The translations under genes were made by a program, and so were the position numbers. The notes below the pieces were generated by a model. That model saw only the letters and a list, made by a program, of their open reading frames with translations, did not search any database and was not told the origin of the DNA. Positions 18,588 to 30,225 of a stretch of DNA of 60,869 nucleotides are shown in pieces (position 1 is the first letter of the stretch; the number at the start of each line of letters is the position of its first letter). Source of the stretch: Allokutzneria sp. NRRL B-24872 (lineage in GTDB: Bacteria; Actinomycetota; Actinomycetes; Mycobacteriales; Pseudonocardiaceae); assembly GCF_002155965.1 (NCBI RefSeq), contig NZ_MUMH01000116.1:1-60869 (forward strand). Direction: 5' to 3'.

Positions 18588-18795
18588 CGTGGCGCTCCTC
18601 GCGGTTCGTCTCGTGCACAAACCGCGGGGACGAAGCCCCGCCGTGCCCGGCGCGCTCCGCGGTACCACCCCGCTTGCCCCGCGAACGGGGCCACTCTTGA
18701 CAAGGCTGTGACGGGCCGACCCGTCCGGTTCTACTGAGGGCTGGCCCCGTTCTTCCGGAGGCTCCCCGGTGATGTCCGGATCAACGCCTGTGGGG
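18588..18795 (-). promoter_or_regulatory. T-box leader of ileS (isoleucine, ultrashort stem I type)
   Basis: Read on the minus strand, the leader contains TCCGGACATCACCGGGGAGC (18780 to 18761), a short stem I whose specifier codon is ATC (18773-18771, Ile). Further on comes the T-box core GGGTGGTACCGCGG (18670-18657), which pairs with the free CCA end of uncharged tRNA. A GCGGGG-cttcgt-CCCCGC hairpin and then the GAGGAG ribosome site of ileS follow. There is no U-run terminator, so control is probably at translation initiation, as known for actinobacterial ileS T-boxes. The spacing and motifs are seen directly; the exact 5' end is estimated. Confidence 0.92.
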
Positions 18796-18847
18796 CCAAG
18801 GCTAACGCGCGGTGTCACGCGGATTTCCTTGACCCCCCGGCGTCGGT

Positions 18848-20095
18848 TCACGCGGACTTGGCGAAGAGTGCGACGAGTTGGGGAGTGACCCTGAAGCCTG
18901 TGGCGTATCCGGCTCCGAGACTGGAGTTGGCGTCGTCGTAGACGGCAGTCAGCGCATCCGGGGCGATCGCGGAGAGCATGCCTTCGGTGCGGAGGTACTC
19001 GGTGATCCGGTTGACCGGCCGGGTGAAGCCCCGAAGCAGACGGTTCTCGTGAAACTCGCCGAGAGCGTAGACGGTCTGCCGGTTGATGAATCCGCCGTTC
19101 TCGGCGGCGACGGCGATCGTGTCAGCCTGAGCTTTCCACCCCTCCGATCGCAGTCTTTCGAGCAGGAGGTCGGCTGCTTGCTGGGTCCAGCTCGCTTCGC
19201 CGTCGGATGCGGACTCGGCCACCTGTCCGACATCGGAGAAGGAGTTCTCGCTCACCGCGACGGAGAGCGCCACACTCGCTCGCTTGAGGAAGTCGTCCGT
19301 GCGCAGCATGTACAGGCTTGAGCCCGAGTTGCTCCGGAGTTCTTCTGCCAGCTCCGTCCGAGGTCCCCTGCGGCTGCGGTCTTCGTAGCGCCACCAGTCC
19401 TCCTTCACATCGGCGGTTACCAGCAGCACGCTGCTCGCGGATCGCAGCTTCGACTCGATGAGGACCTGCTTCCAGATCAGGTAGTCGCCGGGGCGGGTGT
19501 CGCGAAATCCGGGAGGAACTTTGGCCTCGCGTCTGCGCGCGGCCTCTTTCACGGCCGCGTTGTGCTCGTCGTCCGGCAGAGGAGGTCCCACGCGGTTCTG
19601 GAGGATGTTCTCCAGCCTTTCGAGAACCGCGTCGTCGCCGGTGTCTTTCGTGCTTGTCGGATCGCCGTCCGCCAGCTGCCTGACTGCGGTGAGCGTGTTG
19701 CCCCAGTTCTCGTCGGCTTCTCGTATCAGCCTCTCCTTGTCCGCCGGGCCGAGGCTGATCTGATTCGCCCAGGTTCGGATGACCTGTCTGGTCTCTTCGT
19801 TCAGTGAGGTCAGCTCTTTGATCGTGCCCTGGGTCTTTTGCGGATCGTTCAGCACTGACTCGCGATTCTTCCAGAACTCGACGAGGACCTGGTGGGGTAT
19901 CCACAGGCGGTCACCAAGCTTCTCCAGTGTTTCGAGAAGTGACCTGCTCGTCTCCGACCTGACCCGGTAAAGGCTGAGCAGCACGTTCGTGTCGAGCACG
20001 ACGACGCCCTTGGTCATCGCCTCTCGGTAGTGATCGGCGGTCGGCGTCCGGTACGCCTCGAACCCGTCGTACAGCCCTCTGCCTCGTGATGACAC
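18848..20095 (-). CDS. PIN_8-domain (PIN-like nuclease) protein
   Basis: A 415-residue protein whose N-terminal half is a PIN-like domain of the PIN_8 (PF18476) type. The pattern is [13 protein letters not shown] (Asp35 region), [10 protein letters not shown], then [20 protein letters not shown] and [12 protein letters not shown], giving the acidic residues that bind metal in PIN nucleases. The middle (residues 80-150) is predicted helical; the C-terminal third (about 300-415) has no domain I recognise. Proteins of this family are widespread, some in phage-defence islands, but there is no visible partner gene here. GTG/ATG choice: translation opens with [15 protein letters not shown]. The gene ends about 50 bp before the ileS T-box leader and may be read through into it. 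Confidence 0.8.
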   Translation of the reverse strand: MSSRGRGLYDGFEAYRTPTADHYREAMTKGVVVLDTNVLLSLYRVRSETSRSLLETLEKLGDRLWIPHQVLVEFWKNRESVLNDPQKTQGTIKELTSLNEETRQVIRTWANQISLGPADKERLIREADENWGNTLTAVRQLADGDPTSTKDTGDDAVLERLENILQNRVGPPLPDDEHNAAVKEAARRREAKVPPGFRDTRPGDYLIWKQVLIESKLRSASSVLLVTADVKEDWWRYEDRSRRGPRTELAEELRSNSGSSLYMLRTDDFLKRASVALSVAVSENSFSDVGQVAESASDGEASWTQQAADLLLERLRSEGWKAQADTIAVAAENGGFINRQTVYALGEFHENRLLRGFTRPVNRITEYLRTEGMLSAIAPDALTAVYDDANSSLGAGYATGFRVTPQLVALFAKSA

Positions 20096-20334
20096 GTCGC
20101 CTCCAGGGTGGTCAGCAGTACCTGGTTCGTCCGCGGCCGCGGGTCGCTCGTTATCGACGAGTCTGTTTCGTGGGTGCGGCTCGACGTGGTCGTGACCTCA
20201 CATCTGCACATGCCTGAAGCTCGCGCGGCGCGCCGCTTGCGTCGCGGGCTGTCGCGTGCTCTGCGTCCGTGGTTCCAACGGGGCAGCCGGATGGGCCGTT
20301 CGGCGGCAATCGGGTCGCGAAAGGGGCTCGCGTC

Positions 20335-20364
20335 TTGACCTCGCGGTGGTCTAGACCACATCTT
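20335..20364 (+). promoter_or_regulatory. chitinase promoter with a DasR (dre) operator
   Basis: GTGGTCTAGACCAC at 20346-20359 is a perfect 14-bp palindrome identical to the core of the DasR-responsive element that controls chitin and N-acetylglucosamine genes in streptomycetes. It sits between a TTGACC -35 box (20335-20340) and a CATCTT -10 box (20359-20364), so a bound repressor would block RNA polymerase. The chitinase start follows 46 bp later. Between this promoter and the PIN_8 gene start (20096-20334) I see no gene. Confidence 0.88.
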
Positions 20365-20409
20365 TGGCCAACTTGTCCGCGCCGCCGCCCGGTTCGGAAT
20401 GAGGAATTG

Positions 20410-22038
<1,629 letters not shown>

Positions 22039-22051
22039 TTCCAGCCAGACG

Positions 22052-22081
22052 CGGGGCCGGTGGTGTCAGCCACCGGCCCCG
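22052..22081. terminator. bidirectional terminator hairpin
   Basis: CGGGGCCGGTGG (22052-22063) and CCACCGGCCCCG (22070-22081) form a perfect 12-bp stem with a 6-base loop. It stands at the convergent ends of the chitinase gene and the hypothetical gene, and includes the stop codon of the latter. Confidence 0.8.
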
Positions 22082-22836
22082 TTCCACATCCCCGTCACGC
22101 GATCATGCTTGACCTGCACGGGAAACGCCCTCGGCCCGGGATCGTTGGGCCGCCACCCCTGTGGCGCCAGGCCGATCTCCACGCCGTAGGGGCCGGTCCC
22201 GGTGACGCGACCGGTCCAGAACGGGCTCCGGTCGAGCAATTGAGCGCACAGCTCCCACGGCGGCTCGGTGATCGTCCCACCGTCCTCGACACCGAGCGCG
22301 CTCGCCGCGAGCAGGGCGAGTAATCGAGCGAAAACCCTTGGTGCAACTGAAGAATCGTCGCTGCGAACGCTGAGGTAGCTGTCGTGCTCGCTGTGCAGGT
22401 GCGTACCGCGAAGGTCCCCGCGCGCGACCGCTTCGGGGGCCAGCTCACCGGTCCAGTCCACGATGTCGACCCCGTAGAGGGTCCAGTCCGAGAAGAAGGC
22501 GCGCAGGTCCTGGCGTGCCAGCACGAGCAGCGGTGCCGCGTCACCGATGTCGTGCGCCACCGAGGGAACGTTCTGCTCCTCGGCGATCTCGTGCGGGCGC
22601 AGGCTGCGCAGGTCCTCGTCCAGCCAGCTGTTCTGGCCGACGTTGAGCACCGCGACGTTCTCGGCCCACGGCAACGCGTCCACGATGTCGTAGGCGGTCG
22701 ACGCCGTGCCGTGCACGAGCCAGGTCCCGCCCTGCTGCACGACCTCGATCGACAGCGGGAAGGCCGCCGAGCCGATGCCCGCCCGCTTCACGTCGAAGGC
22801 GTTCCACTGGTCGATCCGCACCTCGCGCCCGCTCAC
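22066..22836 (-). CDS. hypothetical protein coupled to the LAL regulator
   Basis: I do not recognise this 256-residue protein. It has no signal peptide or membrane helices and is rich in Trp and Asp ([58 protein letters not shown]). The GTG start at 22834-22836 overlaps the stop of the LAL gene as GTGA, so it is the second gene of that operon. Function unknown; the coupling suggests a job connected with the regulator or its signal. Confidence 0.75.
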   Translation of the reverse strand: MSGREVRIDQWNAFDVKRAGIGSAAFPLSIEVVQQGGTWLVHGTASTAYDIVDALPWAENVAVLNVGQNSWLDEDLRSLRPHEIAEEQNVPSVAHDIGDAAPLLVLARQDLRAFFSDWTLYGVDIVDWTGELAPEAVARGDLRGTHLHSEHDSYLSVRSDDSSVAPRVFARLLALLAASALGVEDGGTITEPPWELCAQLLDRSPFWTGRVTGTGPYGVEIGLAPQGWRPNDPGPRAFPVQVKHDRVTGMWNGAGG

Positions 22837-25565
22837 GTGAGCAGCTCGCCGCGCGAGCTCACGCCGAGCTTGCGCAGTGCCCGTGCCACGTGCTGCTCGA
22901 CCGTGCGTGGAGAAAGGAACAACACCTCGGCGATCTCCCTGTTCGTCCGGCCCTGCGCCAGCAACCGCGCCACATCCTGCTCCCTCGGCGAGAGCTCGTT
23001 GCCGTAGCCCCGCCTGCCGCGCCGCGAGGGCGTTCCGCCGCCGAGCCCGCGCAGCAGGTGCCTGCACCGCGCGGCGTCCCTGGTCGCCCCGAAGTCGTCG
23101 AAGGTCTCGGCGAGCGCGGCCAGCTCCTCCTGACTGCGGTCACCGCCCATGCGGCACAACAGTTCGCGCTCGGTCGCCAGCGCGGCGAAGTACGGCGCGC
23201 CGATCTTCTCGTAGCGCGTGGTCGCCGCGCGGTGCAGCTCGATCGCGCCGGAGCGGTCGCCGCGCGCCTCGGCCAGCTGAGCCCGGCAGGTGAGCAGGGC
23301 GGCAGTGGGCAGCGGCGCGTCCAGCCCGGCGATGCCGGTTTCCAGATCGTCGACCACCCGGTAGGCGTCGTGCTCCCGCCCCGTGCCGAGCAGCGCGGTC
23401 ACCGCGACCGGGGCAATATCGCCCGACCAGGACCAGATCCCCTTGTCCCGCAGGAGCTTCAGTCCGTCATCCGCGGCCTGCGCGGCGGCTTCGGGCTCGC
23501 CCTTGGACAGCCACATCCTGGTCAGGCCCGCGCACGCGTCGATCGCCACCGGCCCGATTGCCTCGCGCGGCCGAGTCACCCCCGTCGCGGCGAACCACCG
23601 CGCGGCCTCGTCCCATTCGCCGCGCGCCACCGCGAGCAGGCCCAGCACCAACGACAGCTCGCTGGCGACGGGGAACAGGTCGTGGTACTCGTCGAGCAGC
23701 CGCACGCAGCGGTCCGCCAACCCGGACCACGCGCCGGTGAACCAGTCCAGCCGGGCCTGAGTCGCCCGCGCGGTGCTCACCACGAACGGCGCTCCGCAGT
23801 CGTTGGCCAGCCGCAATCCGCTGACCAGAAGGCTGCCCGCCCACTCGTAATGGCCGATGGAAGCGCACGCGTCCGCGAGGTTGCAGTGCGCCCGCGCGAG
23901 CTGCCGTTGCTCGCCCTGCGTCGCCACGTCCTCGGGCAACGCGGCGAGCAGTTCCCGCACTCCGCCGCCCTCGCCGATGTGCAACCGCGCCGGAAGATGG
24001 CTCGCCAGCAAGGAAACACGCAGTTCGGGGTCGACGCAGTCGAAGACTCCGTCGTGCAGCTGCTTCTGCCAGCGCCGCAACACGGGCAGCTGCGCCGAGC
24101 CCAGGAACGGCTGCGCCAGCACGGCGACGCCCTTGACCGCGAGATTCGGTCGCTCGGCGAGTTCGCGCACGGCCAGCTCGATCTCGGCGAGCCCGGCGGA
24201 GAGATTGCCGTCCTGGCGGATGAGCAGCATTCCCAGGAACAGCCGCACTTCGCCGCGCACGGCCGTGGCCAGTCGACGGTCACCGAGCAGCCGTCGCAGC
24301 GTCGTGATCGGGTCGAGCTGGTCAATGCCCACGTGCGCGGACTGGCCCAGTCGCACGGCGAGCCGGTTCACGTCGGCCGCCGCCAGCTCAGGCTCCTCCA
24401 GCAGGCGCTGCAAGAGATCCGTCGCCGTGGCGTGGTCGCCGGACTCCGTCGCCTGTGCCGCCGCGGCTTCCCCGTAACGCATCCAGTTCGTCAGCACTCC
24501 GGCGCGGCGGCTGTGCTCGGCCAAGCGCAGCAACGGTTTCGGCTCACGTCGTTCGAGCACGCGCAGTGCGCGGAGGTGCAGCTCGCGACGGTCCGGACCT
24601 GCCACGGTGTCGTGAACCGATTGCTGGGCAAAGGAATGCCGGAAGCCGTAGCGGCAATCGCCCACCTCGCGGAGCGCTCCGGCGGCGAGCGCGGCGGTCA
24701 GGGCCACGCGGCAGCGCTGCGGTGTCAGGCCCGCGACCTCGCCGATGACCTCCGCCGTCTCAGCGACGCCGAGCACCGCCGCCGCCTGAGCGACGCGGTT
24801 CGCGGTGATCGGCAGCCGTGCCAGCCGCTCCAGCACGTCCTCGCGCACCATCGGCGGAACGCCGTCGGAGCCCCAGCGCAGCGCCTCCTCGACCACGAAC
24901 GGGATGCCCGCGGTGCGCTCGTGCAGCACCTCGGCGGAGACGGGTTCCTCGCCGATGAGAGCGCGCACTTCGGCAATGGTGAAGGGCCGCAACGAGATCT
25001 GCGTGCGCGCAACGTGTTCCGGCGGGCGACGACCGCCCAGCCCGCCGGGCAGCTCCTCGCGGCGGAAGGTCACCACGACGGCCAGCTCCGGCGGCGGATC
25101 GGTGATCAGAAAGCCGACGAGCTGCCTGGTGTCGTCATCGGCCCAATGCAGGTCCTCGATCACCAGCACCGCCGGGCCGAGCGAGGCGAGGAGTTCGCGC
25201 ACGGCGCGGAAGATCCGGTGCCGGTCGAACCGTCGATCGCCGACCGGAGCGGGCTCCGGAGGCAATAATCGCGTGATCTCGGGTAGGAGTGTTCGAAGCA
25301 CTCCCGTTATCCGACTGGGCTGTTCGGCCGTTTCCGTTAGACCGTTCAGCGCATCAAGAATCGCGCCGTACGGGAACGGATGGCCGCAGCGTCCCATGAG
25401 GACGGTGCGGTCGACTCGGTCAAGTGCTTCCCTGACCAGGCGACTCTTGCCGATCCCGGCCTCGCCCTCGACCACGGCGAACGCGGCGCTCCCGCGCGGC
25501 AGCAACAGCGCGCGCAGCGATTCCAGTTCCGCGGTGCGGCCGACGAACACCGATGAGCGCGTCAC
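22833..25565 (-). CDS. LAL-type LuxR family regulator (AAA ATPase plus TPR-like plus HTH)
   Basis: A 910-residue large ATP-binding LuxR regulator. Walker A is [12 protein letters not shown] (around residues 33-44), Walker B is [13 protein letters not shown] (around 128-140), the long middle is helical TPR-like repeat, and the C-terminal LuxR helix-turn-helix is [45 protein letters not shown] split over residues 852-900. Start is GTG at 25563-25565. Such proteins activate secondary metabolism or sugar genes. The nearest candidate targets are the divergent subtilisin genes; the intergenic region carries a tandem 10-bp repeat. Confidence 0.93.
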   Translation of the reverse strand: MTRSSVFVGRTAELESLRALLLPRGSAAFAVVEGEAGIGKSRLVREALDRVDRTVLMGRCGHPFPYGAILDALNGLTETAEQPSRITGVLRTLLPEITRLLPPEPAPVGDRRFDRHRIFRAVRELLASLGPAVLVIEDLHWADDDTRQLVGFLITDPPPELAVVVTFRREELPGGLGGRRPPEHVARTQISLRPFTIAEVRALIGEEPVSAEVLHERTAGIPFVVEEALRWGSDGVPPMVREDVLERLARLPITANRVAQAAAVLGVAETAEVIGEVAGLTPQRCRVALTAALAAGALREVGDCRYGFRHSFAQQSVHDTVAGPDRRELHLRALRVLERREPKPLLRLAEHSRRAGVLTNWMRYGEAAAAQATESGDHATATDLLQRLLEEPELAAADVNRLAVRLGQSAHVGIDQLDPITTLRRLLGDRRLATAVRGEVRLFLGMLLIRQDGNLSAGLAEIELAVRELAERPNLAVKGVAVLAQPFLGSAQLPVLRRWQKQLHDGVFDCVDPELRVSLLASHLPARLHIGEGGGVRELLAALPEDVATQGEQRQLARAHCNLADACASIGHYEWAGSLLVSGLRLANDCGAPFVVSTARATQARLDWFTGAWSGLADRCVRLLDEYHDLFPVASELSLVLGLLAVARGEWDEAARWFAATGVTRPREAIGPVAIDACAGLTRMWLSKGEPEAAAQAADDGLKLLRDKGIWSWSGDIAPVAVTALLGTGREHDAYRVVDDLETGIAGLDAPLPTAALLTCRAQLAEARGDRSGAIELHRAATTRYEKIGAPYFAALATERELLCRMGGDRSQEELAALAETFDDFGATRDAARCRHLLRGLGGGTPSRRGRRGYGNELSPREQDVARLLAQGRTNREIAEVLFLSPRTVEQHVARALRKLGVSSRGELLT

Positions 25566-25600
25566 GTGTCCACCTCCGGTTCGCTCGCGGATAAGAATCC

Positions 25601-25620
25601 GTATGCCTACGTATGCCTAC
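25601..25620. repeat. tandem 10-bp repeat in the LAL/subtilisin intergenic region
   Basis: GTATGCCTAC occurs twice head to tail, 35 bp upstream of the LAL start and about 115 bp upstream of the first subtilisin start. LuxR-type proteins often bind short repeats, so it may be an operator; this is inference from position. Confidence 0.5.
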
Positions 25621-25734
25621 CCGGATTGTTCGAACGGGAGTACCCGTCAGAAGGTGATGACTGCGTGGCTGTCAGTTAACCCCTGCAAGTTGACCCCCTG
25701 CCCGACGGCCACCTGTGTGAACGGAGTGCGAACC

Positions 25735-26900
25735 ATGCGACGTCAGAAGATCGCTGCCGCCACCATCACCGCCCTCGCGGCCCTCGTGGTGACCGCGGGC
25801 CAGGCTGGCTCCGCGCCCGCCGAGGGCTCGATCCGCAACGCCAACCAGCCCACCTCGGTGCCCGGCAGCTACATCGTCGTGCTCAAGGACGGGCCCGGCA
25901 TCAGCTCCGCCGGTGTCGCCTCGAAGGTCGGCGCCGCGGTCGAGCGCGAGTACACCGCCGCCCTGCGCGGTTTCTCGGCGAGGATGGACGAGAGCGCCGC
26001 CAAGCGCCTCGCCGCCGATCCGGCCGTCGAGTACGTGGAGCAGGACGGCTACGCCTACGCCAGCGACACGCAGAACAACCCGACGTGGGGCCTTGACCGC
26101 GTCGACCAGAAGAACCTGCCGCTGGACAAGAAGTACAACTACGCCACCAAGGCGGAGAACGTCACCGCGTACATTGTGGACACTGGCGTTCACAAGGCGC
26201 ACAGCGACTTCGGCGGGCGCGCCAGCGACGGCTACGACTTCATCGACAACGACGCCGTCGCGCAGGACTGCAACGGCCACGGCACCCACGTCGCCGGAAC
26301 CGTCGGCGGCACCACCTACGGCGTTGCCAAGGGCGTCAAGCTCGTCGGCGTCCGCGTGCTGAACTGCCAGGGCTCCGGCCAGTGGTCGCAGGTCATCGGC
26401 GGCATCGACTGGGTCGCCAAGAACGCCAAGAAGCCCGCTGTCGCCAACATGAGCCTCGGCGGCGGCGCGAACTCCTCCATCGACGACGCCGTGCGCAAGG
26501 CCATCCAGTCCGGCGTGACCTTCGGCATCGCCGCGGGCAACAACAACGGCGCCGACGCCTGCAACACCAGCCCCGCGCGCACCCCCGAGGCGATCACCGT
26601 CGGCTCCACCGACAACGCCGACAACCGGTCGTCGTTCTCCAACACCGGCCGCTGCCTGGACATCTTCGCGCCGGGTTCGAGCATCACCTCGGCGTGGCAC
26701 ACCGGCGGCACCAACACCATCAGCGGCACCTCGATGGCCACCCCGCACGTCGTCGGCGCCGCGGCGCTGTACCTGGCCGGCAACGCTTCCGCCACCCCGG
26801 CGCAGGTCGCCACCGCGCTCACCGGCGCCGCCACCAACGGCGTCGTGAAGAACGCGGGCAACGGCTCCCCGAACAAGCTGCTCTTCACCGGGGCGCGGTA

Positions 26901-26901
<1 letters not shown>
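25735..26901 (+). CDS. secreted S8 subtilisin-like serine protease
   Basis: Exported peptidase of 388 residues: signal peptide (MRRQKIAAATITALAALVVTA), inhibitor I9 propeptide (about residues 42-110: PGSYIVVLKDGP ... ADPAVEYVEQDG), then the S8 domain with catalytic Asp in YIVDTGVHKAH, His in NGHGTHVAGTVGG and Ser in SGTSMATPHV. It matches the aqualysin/proteinase K branch, including DRVDQKNLPLDKKY at the mature start. The ATG at 25735 is preceded by GGAG. A second, homologous protease gene follows, overlapping by one base (TAGTG), so the pair is a tandem duplication expressed together. Confidence 0.95.
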
Positions 26902-28034
<1,133 letters not shown>

Positions 28035-28044
28035 GGTTTGCGTT

Positions 28045-28079
28045 TGGGGGCGTCCTCTTTGGGGGGCGCCCTCTTTTTT
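28045..28079 (+). terminator. intrinsic terminator after the subtilisin pair
   Basis: GGGGGCG (28046-28052) pairs with CGCCCTC around 28067-28073 across a CCTCTTTG-type loop, followed directly by TTTTTT (28074-28079). This is one of few textbook hairpin-plus-U-run terminators in the window. Confidence 0.75.
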
Positions 28080-28142
28080 AGCTCTTTCCAGCGGGGTGCG
28101 GCTGGTCTGCCCGGTTGGGTTGGGTTCGCGGGGGTGTGGATG

Positions 28143-28257
28143 GGGTCGGCTTGACCTGGGGGCCCCTTGCGCGTGCCCCTGGGCCTTACAGGGGCACGGG
28201 TGGTGAACCCGGCCCTCGCGTGAGCGTATGGCACGCGCACCCCAGGTAAAGCCGACC
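28143..28257. repeat. inverted repeats enclosing a strong hairpin, upstream of the DUF222-HNH gene
   Basis: GTCGGCTTGACCTGGGG (28145-28161) returns in inverse with one mismatch as CCCCAGGTAAAGCCGAC (28240-28256). Between them lies a perfect 10-bp stem CGTGCCCCTG / CAGGGGCACG (28172-28181 and 28189-28198). The element ends about 110 bp before the nuclease gene. The rest of the 335-bp gap (28035-28369) contains only the terminator of the protease pair and G/T-rich spacer. The structure could be a transposon-like end pair, a recognition site or an RNA structure. Confidence 0.7.
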
Positions 28258-28369
28258 ATTCCAGCCGCGCGTTCTGTTTCGCGGGGGTTGCGTTTTCGGC
28301 GTGGCGGGCGCCTGGGATTTCATCCTTTAGGGCCATGATCGACTATTTAAAAGGCGTAGAATAGAAGGT

Positions 28370-29479
28370 ATGGACGAAGCTGACGTAAAAGCGGCGTACG
28401 CGGCCATCTCTGAAGCTGTCGCGACGTTCTCCGCAACGCTGGTCGACTACCTCGCGGGTTTGGATTCTCGTGATCGTGAGTTTGCCGATAACTTCATCGC
28501 GCCCGTGTTGAAGGTGTCGCCCATCAAAGCGGGTCGGTTGATCGATAGCGCGGTGGAGTTGGTGGAGCACCGCGTGGTCTTCGAGGCGATGGCCGAAGGC
28601 CGAATTGACCAGGGCAAGTCACTCATGATCCTCGACCTGTTGCGTACCCTCCCCGCAACCCAAGCGGCGATCGTCGAGGAAGCCCTGGTCACCCACGCAA
28701 CGACCAACACCTACTCCGCGACCCGTCAGTACGGTGTCCGGTTCATCCACCGCCTCGACCCCAAGGCCGCCGAACGTCGCCATGCGGAGAAGCACAAGGC
28801 CCGTTTGGTGGAGAAGTTCAACCTCGAAGACGGCATGTCCTCCCTGCGTCTGACGATGACTGCCCACGACGCCGCCCTGTCCTACGACCGCGTTGACCGC
28901 ATCGCTAAGGCCTTGCCCAAAGACGATCGCACGCTGGATCAGAAGCGCTCCGACGTTGCCCGTGACCTGTTGCACGGTAAGGAAACTGCAGCGCCGCAGG
29001 GGCAGACGGTGGTGTACTTGACGATGCCGGTCACCTCAGCGCTGGGTTTGACTGACGATCCGGGGATGCTCACCGGCTACGGCCCCCTCCCCGCACCCTT
29101 GGCGAGGGACATCGCCGCCGGTGGCGTCTGGAAGCGGATCTTGACCGACCCGGTCACCGGCATGGCTGAAGAGATCAGCGATGTCTACCGCCCGACCGCC
29201 AAACAGCGCGAACTCATCGCCGCCCGCTATCCGACCTGCACCGCGATCGGCTGCAGACAACCCGCTCACCGCTGCGACTACGACCATTGCCGCCCCTACA
29301 ACGGCTCGAACACCACGATCACGAACCTGCGACCCAAATGCAGGCGTCACCACCGCATGAAGACCCACACCAACTGGCAGTGCGCCAACGGCGAAGACGG
29401 CGTCCACACCTGGACCACACCCAGGGGCCACACCTACGAAACCAAGCCCGAACCCATCGCCGAACCGGCACCTTTCTAG
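28370..29479 (+). CDS. DUF222/HNH endonuclease domain protein (13E12-type)
   Basis: A 369-residue protein with an N-terminal DUF222 helical region (residues 5-200) and a C-terminal HNH nuclease motif (about 285-335) in which CTAIGCRQPAHRCDYDHCRPY and ITNLRPKCRRHHRMKTH supply the zinc cysteines and catalytic His residues. This is the 13E12 repeat family of actinobacteria, often present in many copies per genome; the role is unsettled, with a homing or mobile-element nature suspected. The codon use is less G/C-biased than in neighbouring genes in its first third. The stop codon lies inside a long perfect hairpin, and inverted repeats lie upstream, both in keeping with a mobile unit. Confidence 0.9.
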   Translation: MDEADVKAAYAAISEAVATFSATLVDYLAGLDSRDREFADNFIAPVLKVSPIKAGRLIDSAVELVEHRVVFEAMAEGRIDQGKSLMILDLLRTLPATQAAIVEEALVTHATTNTYSATRQYGVRFIHRLDPKAAERRHAEKHKARLVEKFNLEDGMSSLRLTMTAHDAALSYDRVDRIAKALPKDDRTLDQKRSDVARDLLHGKETAAPQGQTVVYLTMPVTSALGLTDDPGMLTGYGPLPAPLARDIAAGGVWKRILTDPVTGMAEEISDVYRPTAKQRELIAARYPTCTAIGCRQPAHRCDYDHCRPYNGSNTTITNLRPKCRRHHRMKTHTNWQCANGEDGVHTWTTPRGHTYETKPEPIAEPAPF

Positions 29480-29509
29480 GGCCCCTCCACGGGGAGGGGC
29501 CCTAGAAAG
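29472..29509. terminator. perfect 17-bp hairpin between convergent genes
   Basis: CTTTCTAGGGCCCCTCC (29472-29488) and GGAGGGGCCCTAGAAAG (29493-29509) pair without mismatch around a 4-base loop. The stop codon of the HNH gene is inside the left arm, and the convergent DUF1062 gene ends 3 bp beyond the right arm. Position fits a bidirectional terminator; the unusual perfection also fits the end of an inserted element. Confidence 0.75.
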
Positions 29510-29511
29510 AC

Positions 29512-30063
29512 TCAGCGCTTCAGCGTGAACGTGAAGTCATCGGAGAGCTTGCCGCTCAGCCGCACGGCCGAAACGAGCTTCCCCTCCGCGATCAGTCTCT
29601 CGACCTCACCCCGCGACAGACCGCAGCCCTCGGCGATCAACCGCACCGGTCGGACAGGTATCCGTGCCGCGAAGCGCACACGGACGTCAATCACCTCGCG
29701 ATCCGGCAGGGAATTGCCGCCGGTGTCGAGCCGCCAGGTGTTGTCCCAATCCAGGGTGAAGCGGTTGCGGCGCTGCACATCCGGGGCTTGGAGCAGTTCG
29801 GTCACGAGGCTGGGGTCGTTGTCGTGCCATCGGTTCAGCAGTTCTGGACTGATCGAGCGCACGTTCGCGCGCTCGGCGAGCCGGAGCTTCGCGGTGTCAC
29901 CGCACACGGTGCAGAGCACGAGGAGCCAGGCGTCGAGGACCTTGTGATGGGCGTTGACGCGGAACTTGCCGCTCGCCTCGAAACGATCGGAAGCGCACAC
30001 GTGACAATGCCGGACGACGAGCGGAGGGCAGGTGGGAACGACCACCCATTGCAGTTCGAGCAC
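29512..30063 (-). CDS. DUF1062 domain protein
   Basis: A 183-residue protein of the DUF1062 family (PF06353), function unknown. The diagnostic opening is WVVVPTCPPLVVRHCHVCAS, then ASGKFRVNAHHKVLDAWLLVLCTVCGDTAKL, in which paired cysteines (HCHVC and CTVC) suggest a structural zinc site. The C-terminal part (GCGLSRGEVERLIAEGKL) resembles an S4-like helix pair that could bind RNA, which is my inference. Start is GTG at 30061-30063. The 160 bp up to the kinase gene end hold nothing recognisable. Confidence 0.85.
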   Translation of the reverse strand: MLELQWVVVPTCPPLVVRHCHVCASDRFEASGKFRVNAHHKVLDAWLLVLCTVCGDTAKLRLAERANVRSISPELLNRWHDNDPSLVTELLQAPDVQRRNRFTLDWDNTWRLDTGGNSLPDREVIDVRVRFAARIPVRPVRLIAEGCGLSRGEVERLIAEGKLVSAVRLSGKLSDDFTFTLKR

Positions 30064-30225
30064 AGGAATACACCCGTTTCAGTGAGAAATCCGCAGCAAG
30101 AAGAAGCGCGGCGGCGCTAGAGCGCGGCGCGCACGTGCTCGGGAGGTCTCACTAGGCGTACAACGGCACATCCCTGGCTGGACAACTCGGTCAGCGGGAC
30201 CGTAGCGGCGCGGGGGCGGGTGGGG

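Noticed and set aside
16761-18737. 658-codon open frame on the plus strand opposite ileS
   Set aside because: It mirrors the ileS frame in high-GC DNA, has an Arg/Val/Leu/His-rich low-complexity translation and no domain; ileS with HIGH and KMSKS motifs is certain.
22890-25268. 792-codon open frame on the plus strand opposite the LAL gene
   Set aside because: It is an antisense shadow of a clear LAL regulator with Walker and LuxR motifs; the composition is typical of a GC-rich complement.
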